Part shown: one piece after another, positions 27,899 to 38,217 of the stretch
Numbering within the stretch: position 1 is the first letter of the stretch
Layout: each line of letters starts with the position of its first letter
Source of the DNA: Pseudomonadota bacterium
GTDB taxonomy: Bacteria; Pseudomonadota; Gammaproteobacteria; Acidiferrobacterales; Acidiferrobacteraceae
NCBI GenBank assembly: GCA_021794275.1
Contig: JAJYRD010000010.1
Coordinates: 1-64,000 of the forward strand
Direction of reading: 5' to 3'
DNA: 64,000 nt
Made by a program: the position numbers and the translations under genes
The notes under the pieces: model-generated
Database searches by the model: none
The model's input: the letters and a program-made list of their open reading frames with translations, nothing else
What the model was told of the DNA's origin: nothing

Positions 27899-29173
27899 TT
27901 AGGCCCCGCGCCCGGACCCTGCCATCCTGCGCAAGGCGGCGATGGCGGCTTCGAGACCCAGGTGACGACGGGTGTCCAGAAACTCGAGCAGCACCGCAAG
28001 ATCCGATGCCAACAAATCCAAAAAAGGCTCTATTTCGCCTCCGCGCCCGTCAGCCACATACCACAAAGCCCGATCGAGACCCATCAGCGTAGCGCGCGCA
28101 CTGCCGCCCCGCTCGGCGACGGCAAACGTGGACGGTGACGCCGGCTCCGGCAAAAATTCGGGCTCGAACAAGACCTCGGCCACGGCATCCGCCTCGGGCT
28201 CGGCCTCCTCCGCCAGCGCCACGCCGTCCAAAACCAACTCCTCGGCCCCGCCCAGGGTATCACTCAACGCCGAGCCGCTCGCGCGATTCCCACCCAAGGC
28301 TACCGCGCGCTTCAGGCGCTCCTCGGCGATCTGGCGAAGACCCTCGAAGGTGTTCGCGCCCTCCTCCGATGAGGCCACGCCCACGCTGATACTCAAGGTT
28401 TTGCCGTCGGGCGCCGGGCGATTTGCGAAAACGCCCACCAAACTTTGCCCCAAGGCAAGCGCACGGCCTTTCGACACGCCGCTTGCCAGTATCCCAAATT
28501 CGGTGCCACCGAGCCGGGCAAGCGCCACGGCCTCCGCGCCCGCCTCATCTCGCAGCACGGCACCCACGTGGCGCACAACCCCTTCCATCCGCTCGTCCCC
28601 GTATTCCCGGTAGAGTATCCGGACCCGATCAAGGGTCGCGAGCAAGAGGGTGAGCGGTCGCTCCGTCGACGCCCCGCGCCACAAGGCCTCTCCCTGGTCA
28701 TAAAAGGCACGCCGGCCGAGAAGGCCCTCGTGAGCGGCGAGGTCCTCGGGTACCGGCTGCTCGAAGCGCATGTAGGCCTGGGTGCATGCCTGGAGTTGGG
28801 AGAGATTCAAGGGTTTTGTGATGAAGTCGGTGGCGCCACAGGCAAACGCGCGGGCCTTGGTCTCGTCGTCATCGGCGCCCGTGATGACGATAATGGGAAG
28901 GTCGCGTATACGTGGCTCGTCGCTTGCGCGCACCCGGCAGATAAAGGCGTAGCCGTCGAGCCGCGGCATCTCGATATCGGTGATCAGCACACCGACATCC
29001 GAGGCCTGCGACAAGGCCTCCCACCCCGCCTCGCCGTCCCCTGCGACAGCGACGTCGAAGTCTACTTTCAACATCTTGCTGATGGCCTGGCGGATAACCG
29101 CGGAATCGTCCACCACGAGAACCCGGCCACTATTACGCGCCGTCACCACCGCCGTAGTCGCACTCACACTCAC
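27899..29173 (-). CDS. Response regulator with degenerate GGDEF-like domain
   Basis: A 424-residue protein. Residues 16-133 form a receiver domain with DD (22-23), phosphoacceptor Asp66 in LITDIEMPRLDGYAF and Lys120 in FITKPLNLSQ. Residues about 150-285 fold like a diguanylate cyclase, but the active-site signature is GGTEF (222-226) in place of GGDEF/GGEEF. The tail has a Glu-rich linker and a C-terminal helical segment of unknown kind. It may be a phospho-switch that binds rather than makes c-di-GMP or GTP. No sensor kinase is adjacent. Confidence 0.82.
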   Translation of the reverse strand: MSVSATTAVVTARNSGRVLVVDDSAVIRQAISKMLKVDFDVAVAGDGEAGWEALSQASDVGVLITDIEMPRLDGYAFICRVRASDEPRIRDLPIIVITGADDDETKARAFACGATDFITKPLNLSQLQACTQAYMRFEQPVPEDLAAHEGLLGRRAFYDQGEALWRGASTERPLTLLLATLDRVRILYREYGDERMEGVVRHVGAVLRDEAGAEAVALARLGGTEFGILASGVSKGRALALGQSLVGVFANRPAPDGKTLSISVGVASSEEGANTFEGLRQIAEERLKRAVALGGNRASGSALSDTLGGAEELVLDGVALAEEAEPEADAVAEVLFEPEFLPEPASPSTFAVAERGGSARATLMGLDRALWYVADGRGGEIEPFLDLLASDLAVLLEFLDTRRHLGLEAAIAALRRMAGSGRGA

Positions 29174-29313
29174 CCCTAATTAGCGGCGAAGCTTTAAGGC
29201 CCACGAATCAAGACCTTGCCTCCGCATATCCGTCCTTTGACCTTAGAACGAAAATCGCCAAAGTCAAATGACGGCGACGGGGGATCCGCCGCCTGGGGCT
29301 GCGGATCACAGCC

Positions 29314-29577
29314 TTAAGCGACTCGAGAACCAGGGGCCAGCTTGGCCTCAGCGACGAGATCGACGAGCCCGTTCAGGGTGCGCGCCTCCACGAACCGCGT
29401 GTCGTCTATCGTCGTGCCCAAGCGGCTCTCGAGGGCCAACAAAATGCTGATCGCATTCACGGACTCGACACCCAGGTCACTATAGAGATCCTTATCGGGA
29501 GGGATCGGCCCCGCGAGCTTCCCGCAGGTCTCGACGATCGACATCACATCCTTGCGTATATCGCTGATATCCGGCAT
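29314..29577 (-). CDS. Stand-alone acyl carrier protein
   Basis: An 87-residue ACP-like protein. DLGVESVNAISILLALESRL contains the serine expected to carry phosphopantetheine (LGVES) and helix II. It differs from AcpP, which has DSL at this site, so it is probably a specialised carrier (lipid, amino-acid or polyketide-like). ATG 29577 follows AAGGAG. No ketosynthase or ligase is next to it, so its partner cannot be inferred. Confidence 0.8.
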   Translation of the reverse strand: MPDISDIRKDVMSIVETCGKLAGPIPPDKDLYSDLGVESVNAISILLALESRLGTTIDDTRFVEARTLNGLVDLVAEAKLAPGSRVA

Positions 29578-29710
29578 AAAGCAACTCCTTACTACGGTTC
29601 CTGTCCTTTAAAGTGACGCCCCACTCCACGAAGCCCGGCGACCCGCAGGCCATCCCTGACCCGAAGGGTGCGGCCACTCTAGGAGCGCGCGTCGCGACTG
29701 TCAATCCAAC

Positions 29711-29857
29711 TCAGATGGCATGACCCTGGACGAGATTCACGATCAAGAGCACGAGCGCAATGACAAGCAAAATATGAATGAAGCCACCAAGCGTGCGCGC
29801 GCTCACGACGCCTACGAGCCATAATACGAGTAGAATAACGAAGATGGTCCATAACAT
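29711..29857 (-). CDS. Small lmo0937-type membrane peptide
   Basis: A 48-residue hydrophobic protein: MLWTIFVILLVLWLVGVVSA then GGFIHILLVIALVLLIVNLV and a short tail. It matches small two-helix proteins annotated as lmo0937-family or DUF5670 membrane proteins, whose function is not known. ATG 29857 follows AGAAGGAG with good spacing. It was found by reading the reverse complement of a stretch otherwise empty of genes. Confidence 0.72.
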   Translation of the reverse strand: MLWTIFVILLVLWLVGVVSARTLGGFIHILLVIALVLLIVNLVQGHAI

Positions 29858-29954
29858 AGCAGCTCCTTCTGCATTGTCGGGAGCCCACCTTAGGACGTGC
29901 CGTAAGCGGGGTCAATCAGCCCTCCGGAAAGACGTATAATGAGGCTGGAGCGTG

Positions 29955-30356
29955 ATGGCGAGCGAGCGTACCATGGCAAATGACGACCGCAAACAGACGA
30001 TCCGGTTCTTCACCGAAGAGGAACTCGATGCGCTCGAGGAGACAGATCCGGACATGGCCTACCGCATCGCCCGGGCCCAGGCGATTGCCGCTCGTGACCG
30101 GCTCGCGCCGACCCAGGCCAGCGAGACAGGACCACCGGACCGCGCCGCGGTCGAACGCGCCATCGAGGATGTCCGCCGCATCCTGCAACGCGACGGCGGC
30201 GACATCGAACTCATAGGCATCGACGGGACGCGGGTCCAGGTTCGCATGAAAGGCGCCTGCGCCGGCTGTCCGAATTCAGTCCTGGATCTACGCCACGTCG
30301 TGGAGAAGATCGTATGCGCGGTCCCTGGCGTATCCTCCGTCGTCAACACGTTCTGA
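29955..30356 (+). CDS. NifU C-terminal domain Fe-S scaffold/carrier protein
   Basis: About 133 residues: a charged N-terminal part (TIRFFTEEELDALEETDPDM) followed by the Nfu domain VERAIEDVRRILQRDGGDIE with the cluster motif GACAGCPNS (two cysteines) that holds a 4Fe-4S cluster shared between two subunits. It delivers Fe-S clusters to apoproteins. Start choice is uncertain: GTG 29952, ATG 29955 and ATG 29973 are in frame; a TATAAT at 29935-29940 would start transcripts near 29947. Confidence 0.82.
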   Translation: MASERTMANDDRKQTIRFFTEEELDALEETDPDMAYRIARAQAIAARDRLAPTQASETGPPDRAAVERAIEDVRRILQRDGGDIELIGIDGTRVQVRMKGACAGCPNSVLDLRHVVEKIVCAVPGVSSVVNTF

Positions 30357-30403
30357 GCGGGGCACACCTGACCGGGACCGAGCGATCGGGGTAGAATGGA
30401 GGC

Positions 30404-30721
30404 ATGGAGAACTACATAGACCCTGACGTCCACTGCCCGGGCCCGGACACTCTCAGATCGGACGCCGTCATCATTGAGGGGCGGACGCACACCGGGCGCA
30501 GCTGCCGAATCATCGACAACACCTGCTCGGTAGCGCGCAAGGATCTCATCGAGGTCCTGGAGGGCCTCATTGCCGCCCGCCGCTTCGGGACTGCGGCGCT
30601 CTCGGCGCATGGCGGCCATACCCTGGCCATCGGACAGCCGACCGCGACCCATATTCAATTCGGCGACACCCTCTACCGCCTGCTCCTCTATCCTTACGAG
30701 GCTCGTATCGAGCGCTTCTGA
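30404..30721 (+). CDS. Conserved-looking hypothetical protein
   Basis: A 105-residue protein I do not recognise. It starts at an ATG with GGAGG directly upstream, and its composition is that of a soluble cytoplasmic protein with no signal peptide or membrane segment. It has two histidine/glycine-rich segments (SAHGGHTLAIG) and two cysteines (11 and 41). It follows the NifU-domain gene by 47 bases, possibly as an operon, and its last 28 bases overlap the end of the convergent kdoO gene. Confidence 0.6.
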   Translation: MENYIDPDVHCPGPDTLRSDAVIIEGRTHTGRSCRIIDNTCSVARKDLIEVLEGLIAARRFGTAALSAHGGHTLAIGQPTATHIQFGDTLYRLLLYPYEARIERF

Positions 30722-31620
30722 AGAGCATCTCCCGACGGGCGCGCCGTAAGCGATCGCCCGAGCAGGCGCTCAAGAACCGCGAGCGGCGCGGTGGCTGGGT
30801 CCTGCAGGCACTGGACCGGTACATGAAAGGTCTGCTCGAACAGGTACTGGCCGGCCATGGCTGCGTGCGGGACCTGGTCTGTGAAGACCATCCAGGTCGT
30901 AGCAGCCGGAAACGACACCTCGCATTGGCGACAGTGGCGCTGATAATGGTCGTCGCCTTTCATGGTGTCATGCAGTGCCAACATGTAGTGATCATAATCG
31001 CTGCGGTAGCCCGCCGTGAGCCCCGTGGCACGCAACAACCAGCGCTGTCCAGGGAACGGGCGCCGCAGACTCGGCAAAAACCGCTGGGCGCAGATCTCAA
31101 AGGGTTCGCCCAGTCGCCAGATCCGGCCACGACCGGCGGGATTTACGTTACTGAAGACGCGCAGGATGCGTTCGCCCTGATTGGGGCGGGTTGGGAAGGC
31201 ATCCACATGCAGCCGGCTGTCATCCTTGCGATAGGACGAGGGGCGATCCTTCACCTCGACCGGCCGATAGCTGGTCCGCCCCACGCGCAACTGTCTTTCA
31301 TACATTGGGAGGAGCGTGGCAACGAGGGCGCGGGCCGTCTGCGCGAACCGAAGCATCATCGCCTGCATGCGGTCGCGCTCGCCGCCTGCAAGGGTGGTCC
31401 CTTTCAGGACCCCGGAGGAGAGATCGTAGCTCACGTTCTTGGACCGCCCGTCCGAACAGCGAGGATCAAGAAACCCGCGCTCATCGGCGTTCAGCGCAAA
31501 CGCAAGGCGCGGAAAGAACAAAACCTTTCCCCCCTCAAGGGCGTGCGCCGCCCGATCCATGACCGGCACCGGGAAAACGCCGTCGAAGCGGTCCCCATCA
31601 ATGTTCTCCAACGGATCCAT
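30694..31620 (-). CDS. kdoO: Kdo hydroxylase (KdoO) of lipopolysaccharide
   Basis: A 308-residue Fe(II)/2-oxoglutarate-type dioxygenase of the KdoO family, which hydroxylates Kdo in the LPS inner core to form Ko. Family blocks are present: KNVSYDLSSGVLKGTTL, the iron-binding RLHVDAFPTRPNQGERILRV, the FSNVNPAGRGRIWRLGEPFE block and WMVFTDQVPHAAMAGQ. ATG 31620 has AAGGAGG six bases upstream and is preferred over GTG-type starts further out. It is separated by 88 bases from the TPMT gene on the same strand. Confidence 0.88.
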   Translation of the reverse strand: MDPLENIDGDRFDGVFPVPVMDRAAHALEGGKVLFFPRLAFALNADERGFLDPRCSDGRSKNVSYDLSSGVLKGTTLAGGERDRMQAMMLRFAQTARALVATLLPMYERQLRVGRTSYRPVEVKDRPSSYRKDDSRLHVDAFPTRPNQGERILRVFSNVNPAGRGRIWRLGEPFEICAQRFLPSLRRPFPGQRWLLRATGLTAGYRSDYDHYMLALHDTMKGDDHYQRHCRQCEVSFPAATTWMVFTDQVPHAAMAGQYLFEQTFHVPVQCLQDPATAPLAVLERLLGRSLTARPSGDALQKRSIRAS

Positions 31621-31708
31621 GAGCGCCTCCTTGGTCACCATATTGGCACAACCGAAGGCCGATATCCGAGCCCGTTCGGCGGCGTGCGCCTACCGGCGAG
31701 ACCGGTCT

Positions 31709-32362
31709 CTAAAGCCTGATTAACCGGTAAACCGTCTCCTCACGCCACTCGAGCCCCTGCTCCGCGAGCCCCGGATCCTCGGCGGCCGTCTTGCGCTCGC
31801 TCTCGAGGATCTCGATTGCGAAATGGTCCGCGTAGATATCCCGCACCTCTGTTTCCGAGACGGCAAAGGGCGGACCGCTGTCCGGATCCTTCAACGAGAA
31901 CGGGGCCACCAAAAGGACCACTGTCCCCGGGTCAGTCAATTGCGCCATCTTCGCCGCATAGTCGCGCCGCATTGAAGGCGGCATTGCGATCAAAGCTGCG
32001 CGGTCGTAGACCGCCGCCACGGGCCCCAGCAATTCCCGGGTGAGGTGGAAGTAATTGCCGAGCAGGACCGTGATGCCCAGGGATTGGTATTCAAGGAACT
32101 CACCGCGACCAACGCGGTCGACCGGGATCTCCTGCTCGCGGAAAAATGCCTCCACCGCAAGCGGGCTCAATTCGATGCCCAAAACCGGTCGCCCCTGGTC
32201 GCGCAGCCACACCATGTCCTGGGTCTTGCCGCAGAGCGGCACGAACACCATCCCTTGAGGGCCTAACGCGTCGAGGTGCCGGCGCAAAAAACGGTTGATC
32301 TCGGCCTGATGAAAGCCGATCCGGTTTTCATGCCAACGGTTGTGCCAAAACCCGGGCTTCAT
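31709..32362 (-). CDS. Thiopurine S-methyltransferase family protein
   Basis: A 217-residue AdoMet methyltransferase of the bacterial TPMT family, which includes enzymes that methylate selenium and tellurium compounds. MKPGFWHNRWHENRIGFHQ is the characteristic N-terminus, VFVPLCGKTQDMVWLRDQG with GIELSPLAVEAFF is the AdoMet site, and YDRAALIAMPPSMRRDYA is the third motif. ATG 32362 lies eight bases after the stop of the upstream phosphatase gene, so the two form an operon. The true substrate is unknown. Confidence 0.9.
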   Translation of the reverse strand: MKPGFWHNRWHENRIGFHQAEINRFLRRHLDALGPQGMVFVPLCGKTQDMVWLRDQGRPVLGIELSPLAVEAFFREQEIPVDRVGRGEFLEYQSLGITVLLGNYFHLTRELLGPVAAVYDRAALIAMPPSMRRDYAAKMAQLTDPGTVVLLVAPFSLKDPDSGPPFAVSETEVRDIYADHFAIEILESERKTAAEDPGLAEQGLEWREETVYRLIRL

Positions 32363-32370
32363 AATCCCCC

Positions 32371-33165
32371 CTATGCGTCTGTCAGTAAGGCCTTGACGGC
32401 GGCTACCGCCGCAGGTCTCCCAAAAACGACCTGATAGCGCCCGGGCGGCCCCTCCAAAGACTCGAACGCCGCCCCCGCCTCGAGCGCCACGGCCCAGGCC
32501 GCGCACACATCCCAAAGCTTCGCGTGCCAATCGATGGCAACCACGCCCTGGCCGCGAAGGACGGCGCTATGGGCGTAACAGTCGCGATAGACCCGCAGAT
32601 TGGGATAGGCGTCCGCCAATCGGCAAAAGAGCTCACCGCGTCCACCCTTGACGAAGTTCTCAGGGGCCGTGGCCATGACCATGGGTATACCCGCTTCCTT
32701 GCGGTCCGTGACCCGCAGCTCCCGCCCATTGCACGAGGCGCCAAGCCCGCAGGCCGCACTCACGCGCACATCAAGCCGCGGGTGATCTATGACCCCAAGG
32801 ACTGGATGGCCTTCATGGCGCAATGCGATCAGGGTCCCGAAGGTCGGCACCCCGTGGACGAAATTGTCGGTCCCATCGATCGGGTCCAGCACCCACTCCC
32901 AGGCGCTGCCCCGCCCCTCGGGCGGATACTCCTCGCCGGTCAGGTCGTGGTCCCCGAAATTTGCTGCGATGGCCTCCCGCCAAGCCGCTTCTATGCGCTG
33001 GTCGGCGACACTCACATAAGAGCCATCCGCCTTCACGGCGATATCGGCCTCGCTCAAAGGGGTTTCAGCCACGAGCTTGCGGCCCAGATCGGCGAGCGAC
33101 ATGGCGAAGTGAAGGAAACGGCGACTGTCGGCGGCGCTTATACGCGGAGGGGTCGAGTTTTTCAT
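32371..33165 (-). CDS. Inositol monophosphatase-family phosphatase (HisN-like)
   Basis: A 264-residue Mg-dependent, lithium-sensitive phosphatase. The metal motif GEEYP precedes WVLDPIDGTDNFVHGVPTFG (DPIDGT signature), and IDWHAKLWDVCAAWAVALEA is the second signature with the catalytic Asp. Relatives include inositol monophosphatase, CysQ and histidinol-phosphate phosphatase HisN; the overall pattern is most like HisN, but I cannot fix the substrate. It is probably the promoter-proximal gene of the pair with TPMT. Confidence 0.8.
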   Translation of the reverse strand: MKNSTPPRISAADSRRFLHFAMSLADLGRKLVAETPLSEADIAVKADGSYVSVADQRIEAAWREAIAANFGDHDLTGEEYPPEGRGSAWEWVLDPIDGTDNFVHGVPTFGTLIALRHEGHPVLGVIDHPRLDVRVSAACGLGASCNGRELRVTDRKEAGIPMVMATAPENFVKGGRGELFCRLADAYPNLRVYRDCYAHSAVLRGQGVVAIDWHAKLWDVCAAWAVALEAGAAFESLEGPPGRYQVVFGRPAAVAAVKALLTDA

Positions 33166-33179
33166 AGGGCCGGACGATA

Positions 33180-33233
33180 CCGACTCGATGGGCCACATAC
33201 AAGATTCGGACCCGCGACCGAGTCGGTTATACT
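33180..33233 (+). promoter_or_regulatory. Candidate promoter with 8-bp inverted repeat, upstream of the aspartase-like gene
   Basis: CCGACTCG (33180-33187) and CGAGTCGG (33219-33226) form a perfect dyad with a 31-base gap. TATACT (33228-33233) follows at once, with a weak TTCGGA 17 bases before it. This is in the 309-base gap between two divergent genes. If used, the rightward message would have a leader of about 240 bases. Confidence 0.3.
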
Positions 33234-33474
33234 AGCACCTCAGGCGATCCGGCCGGCCCCCGCGAGACCGAGGGGCCGGCCACCGCCCAGGCCCCGCCCG
33301 GTCGTGCACGACATGCAAGGCCGGACACCGGATCCGAACCCTAGAGACCGCCCCCAACGTAAGATTTCAAGGAGGACGCGGAGACCGGCGTAAAGCAAGG
33401 GACGACCCCCCGAAGCGGCCCAGGGCCTGTACCGTGGACCGCTCGCGACCCGAACGCGCCATTTCCCGCAAGGC

Positions 33475-35462
<1,988 letters not shown>

Positions 35463-35529
35463 AGAATGGCGCGGGAATACCCATCCTCTTCAGGGGATGG
35501 GATGAAAGCGTCGCCGCCCAGATGGGCGG

Positions 35530-35640
35530 CTATTTCCCCTGGCATTCCTGGATAGAGCGGCGGACGACCTCCGCAGATACCGCGGCCGCCGTTCCCACGT
35601 AGCAGGCCTGCGTCCAAGACGGTACCCACGGACTTCCCGG
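35530..35640 (-). pseudogene. C-terminal remnant of Y1 transposase TnpA (IS200 type)
   Basis: The minus strand reads VPSWTQACYVGTAAAVSAEV then VRRSIQECQGK and a stop at 35530. This is the closing segment of IS200/IS605 TnpA, where an S-Y-F/Y-V-G/A motif is followed by a helix and the terminal R/K-Y-I-x-x-Q. The HUH and catalytic tyrosine parts are missing. The assignment rests on about 30 residues. Confidence 0.5.
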
Positions 35641-35654
35641 GCCTCGAGACGACC

Positions 35655-36440
35655 AGCCGCCATGCGACGGTCGATCTCGGCCAGATCCATCTGGCCGCCG
35701 TGGCCACCAACGAGGGGGATGCGCTGATCGTCTCCGGGCGCGGTATCCGCTCCTTGACGCGCCAACATAGCCAACAGTTGGGGGAGATCGCTCGCAAGCG
35801 TTCCCGCTGCACCCAAGGCTTGCGACGTTGGCGGACACTGGGGCGGGTGCGGGCGAAACTGACCCTGCGCCAGGAGCGCCGCGTCCGGGATCTCCGCCAC
35901 AAGGGCACGCGCCAGGTGGTGGATTTCTGTAAGGAGCACGGCGTCACCGCCCTTTTCGTCGGCAACCCCGATGGCGTCCGGCGCAAGAACTGTGGTCGTC
36001 ACCACAACCAGCGCATGAGCCAGTGGGCGTACGGCCGGGATAGCGATTCCCTGCACCAGAAGTCGGAACAAGACTGCATCGTGTGCTTCATTGGCGACAA
36101 ACGAGGAACATCCAGCCCACATTGCCCCCGCATGGGGGTGTCCCGTATGCGGCCATCGTCATAAGCCCAGAGGGCGAACGGGCGATGCCAGGCCTGGGGA
36201 TTCACAGGCCACCGAGACCTCGTGGGTGCGACCCACATGCATCCGCGGGCCTTCGGTCAAGTGGTGCCGTTTCCCCAACGCATCACGTATCTCCGTCCGG
36301 GACATCTCCGGCGGAGTAGTCGCCTGGATACGGGCCACCGGACGGATATCCGGCGTTGTCTTGCCGCGGCACGGAATCAAGCACCGCAGGATGTGTGTGC
36401 GGGCTCCCTGGAGCAGGCCCATGAACCGTGTCATTCAGTA
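35655..36440 (+). pseudogene. TnpB (IS605 OrfB/IscB-like nuclease) pseudogene
   Basis: Readable pieces in order: VDLGQIHLAAVATNEGDALI (first RuvC aspartate), QQLGEIARKRSRCTQGLRRW, HGVTALFVGNPDGVRRKNCG (second RuvC region), KHHNQRMSQWAYG-type text as HHNQRMSQWAYG, then in a shifted frame CPVCGHRHKPRGR (zinc ribbon), and in a third frame GATHMHPRAFGQVVPFPQRI. The N-terminal bridge helix/REC part is absent, and at least two frameshifts break the C-terminal half. It cannot encode an active guide-RNA nuclease. Confidence 0.75.
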
Positions 36441-36448
36441 AGAAGCTT

Positions 36449-36464
36449 ACCCGCTTGAGCGGGT
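36449..36464. terminator. Hairpin at the IS right end / downstream of hda
   Basis: Seven perfect base pairs (ACCCGCT/AGCGGGT) with a two-base loop, 8 bases beyond the hda stop. It is likely the right-end hairpin of the IS605-type element (the 3' region that gives guide RNA in active elements). It might also serve as hda's terminator, though the following minus-strand sequence is only moderately T-rich. Confidence 0.4.
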
Positions 36465-36472
36465 TGGGGGTG

Positions 36473-37177
36473 TCACGACCCGGAATCGCCCTGGTCGCGG
36501 GCAAGGACGGCGCGCAGATAGGGAACGGTAAGTCTGCGCCCATCAGCCAAGGTCTCGCGATCCAGCGCCTCCAGTAACTGGAAAAGTGCCCGCGGATCGC
36601 GCGGTCCGTGGGCCAGCAGATAGGCGCTCGCCGCATCGTTCAGACTGAGACCTCGTAGGGACGCGCGGTGACGCAGGGCTTGGGCCTTGGCCTCGTCCGA
36701 GAGTCTCTGCATGGCCACGATCGGGCCACTCGCAAGTCGTGTCCGCAGATCGTCGCGGGACACCGCGAGACCCCCGGGGTTGCTGCGACCGGCAAGCACG
36801 ATGCGCCTATAGGGCGCAAGCGCTTCGAAAAGGACGAAGAGGCGGCGCTCGCCATCAGCGTGGTCCGCCAGCGCATCCATATCGTCCACACACACCACGC
36901 TGTCTTGCGGCAGATCGACGAGCCCCTCCCAAATCGCGGGATGGGCGTGCGCGAGCGACAGGAAGGCACAGGGCCCGTTTCCCTGGGCCTCGCGCGCGAC
37001 CGCCGCCAGGAGGTGGGTCTTCCCGCAGGCCTCCGGGCCAAACAGATACAGGGGGCCTGCGCGCCCAGCCGCGATGGTGCGCGCGGCCTCGAGGGCGGTC
37101 CCGTTCTCACCCGCCCAGAAGTTTTCGAATGAAGGGTGATCACGCACCGACAGATCGAGTGGGAGCTGACGCGTCAT
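36473..37177 (-). CDS. hda: DnaA regulatory inactivator Hda
   Basis: A 234-residue AAA+ protein homologous to domain III of DnaA. With the DNA-bound sliding clamp it stimulates DnaA-ATP hydrolysis and prevents over-initiation. The N-terminal clamp-binding motif is QLPLDL; Walker A is GPEACGKTHLL; Walker B is VVCVDDMDALA. ATG 37177 overlaps the permease stop (ATGA). It ends close to the IS605 remnant, which apparently inserted just behind the gene. Confidence 0.92.
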   Translation of the reverse strand: MTRQLPLDLSVRDHPSFENFWAGENGTALEAARTIAAGRAGPLYLFGPEACGKTHLLAAVAREAQGNGPCAFLSLAHAHPAIWEGLVDLPQDSVVCVDDMDALADHADGERRLFVLFEALAPYRRIVLAGRSNPGGLAVSRDDLRTRLASGPIVAMQRLSDEAKAQALRHRASLRGLSLNDAASAYLLAHGPRDPRALFQLLEALDRETLADGRRLTVPYLRAVLARDQGDSGS

Positions 37178-38217
37178 TCGGACCACGCGCTTTGTCTGTA
37201 GCGCTCGTGCGCGCGCTTGATCCAGACCATCAGCACGGCGGAAACCGGCAAAGCGAGCAAAACTCCGGCAAAACCGAACAAGCGCCCCCCCGTCAATACT
37301 ACGAAGATCACAAGGACCGGGTGCAAGCCAATGGAGCGACCGACAAGCCTGGGCCCGAGTACCATGCTTTCCATCATCTCACCAAAACCGAATGCCGCGA
37401 ACACGAACAGGAGGTGCTCGAGATCGTGGTACTGCAGCAAGACCGCAAGGCTCGCAGTGAGCAGCCCCGTGAAAAACCCAAGATAGGGAATAAAGCTCAG
37501 CAAGCCTGTCATAACGCCGATCGGCAAAGCCAAATCGAGGCCTGCCAGGCTCAGGCCGATCGTATAGATGATCGCAAGCGCGGTCATGACCGTAAGTTGT
37601 CCCCGCAAGAGTCGGCCGAGTTGCGTATCGACCTCCTTGGCAAAGCGGACCACACCGTCGCGATAACGACCCGGAAGGATCTCGATTGCGGTCATACGTA
37701 TACCGTCCCAATCCCGGAGCAAGTAGAAGGTGACTACAAGGATCAGCGTAAGTCGCGCGAGCACCACCACGATATGGAGGCCGGATGCGGTCGCAAGCGG
37801 CAGGAGTCGTCCCATGTCGGCGCCCGCGCTTTGCCACTGCGCAAGGATCCGCTCTTTCATCTCGTGAAGGTCGAGGGTATAGCGGCCATGGGTGGCGCGC
37901 AGAATCCGTGCCTGCAACCAATCCATGTAATGGGGGGCGTGCGCGGTAAAGGTCGCAAACTCCTTTTGCGCCATGGGTACGAGCGCAAGCGCCAAGGCCG
38001 CGACCGCGACTACCACGAGCAGCAGCAGAAAGAGGATGGTCGCACTGCGTGGCACGCCGATGCGCGCCCCATAGGAGACCAAGGGATTGGCGATATAGGC
38101 GATGAGCGCGGCGAGCAAGAACAGGGTGATGACTGGGGCCAGGACATAGATCACCGCGCCCGCGGCGAGCAGGCCCGCAACCAAATACAGGATGCGGCGT
38201 TCAGTCTCTCCCAGCAC
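37174..38217 (-). CDS. AI-2E family (PerM-like) transporter
   Basis: A 347-residue inner-membrane protein with about eight hydrophobic segments: three near the N-terminus, a periplasmic region, then a C-terminal cluster with the family motif FGEMMESMVLGPRLVGRSIG and LHPVLVIFVVLTGGRLFGFA. The family includes the TqsA autoinducer-2 exporter and ion antiporters. GTG 38217 has GAGG six bases before it and overlaps the preceding phosphatidyltransferase gene by 17 bases. Confidence 0.88.
   Translation of the reverse strand: MLGETERRILYLVAGLLAAGAVIYVLAPVITLFLLAALIAYIANPLVSYGARIGVPRSATILFLLLLVVVAVAALALALVPMAQKEFATFTAHAPHYMDWLQARILRATHGRYTLDLHEMKERILAQWQSAGADMGRLLPLATASGLHIVVVLARLTLILVVTFYLLRDWDGIRMTAIEILPGRYRDGVVRFAKEVDTQLGRLLRGQLTVMTALAIIYTIGLSLAGLDLALPIGVMTGLLSFIPYLGFFTGLLTASLAVLLQYHDLEHLLFVFAAFGFGEMMESMVLGPRLVGRSIGLHPVLVIFVVLTGGRLFGFAGVLLALPVSAVLMVWIKRAHERYRQSAWSE

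Larger units (their letters stand above)
35463..36472. mobile_element. Internally deleted IS605-type (IS200/IS605) element
   Basis: Between wrbA and hda lie remnants in the divergent order typical of IS605: the tail of a Y1 transposase (minus strand) and a TnpB gene lacking its N-terminus (plus strand). The two are joined where both N-termini should be. A subterminal hairpin occurs on each side: CCCATCC/GGATGGG (35480-35486 and 35495-35501) and ACCCGCT/AGCGGGT (36449-36464). Exact ends cannot be fixed without an intact relative. Confidence 0.65.
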
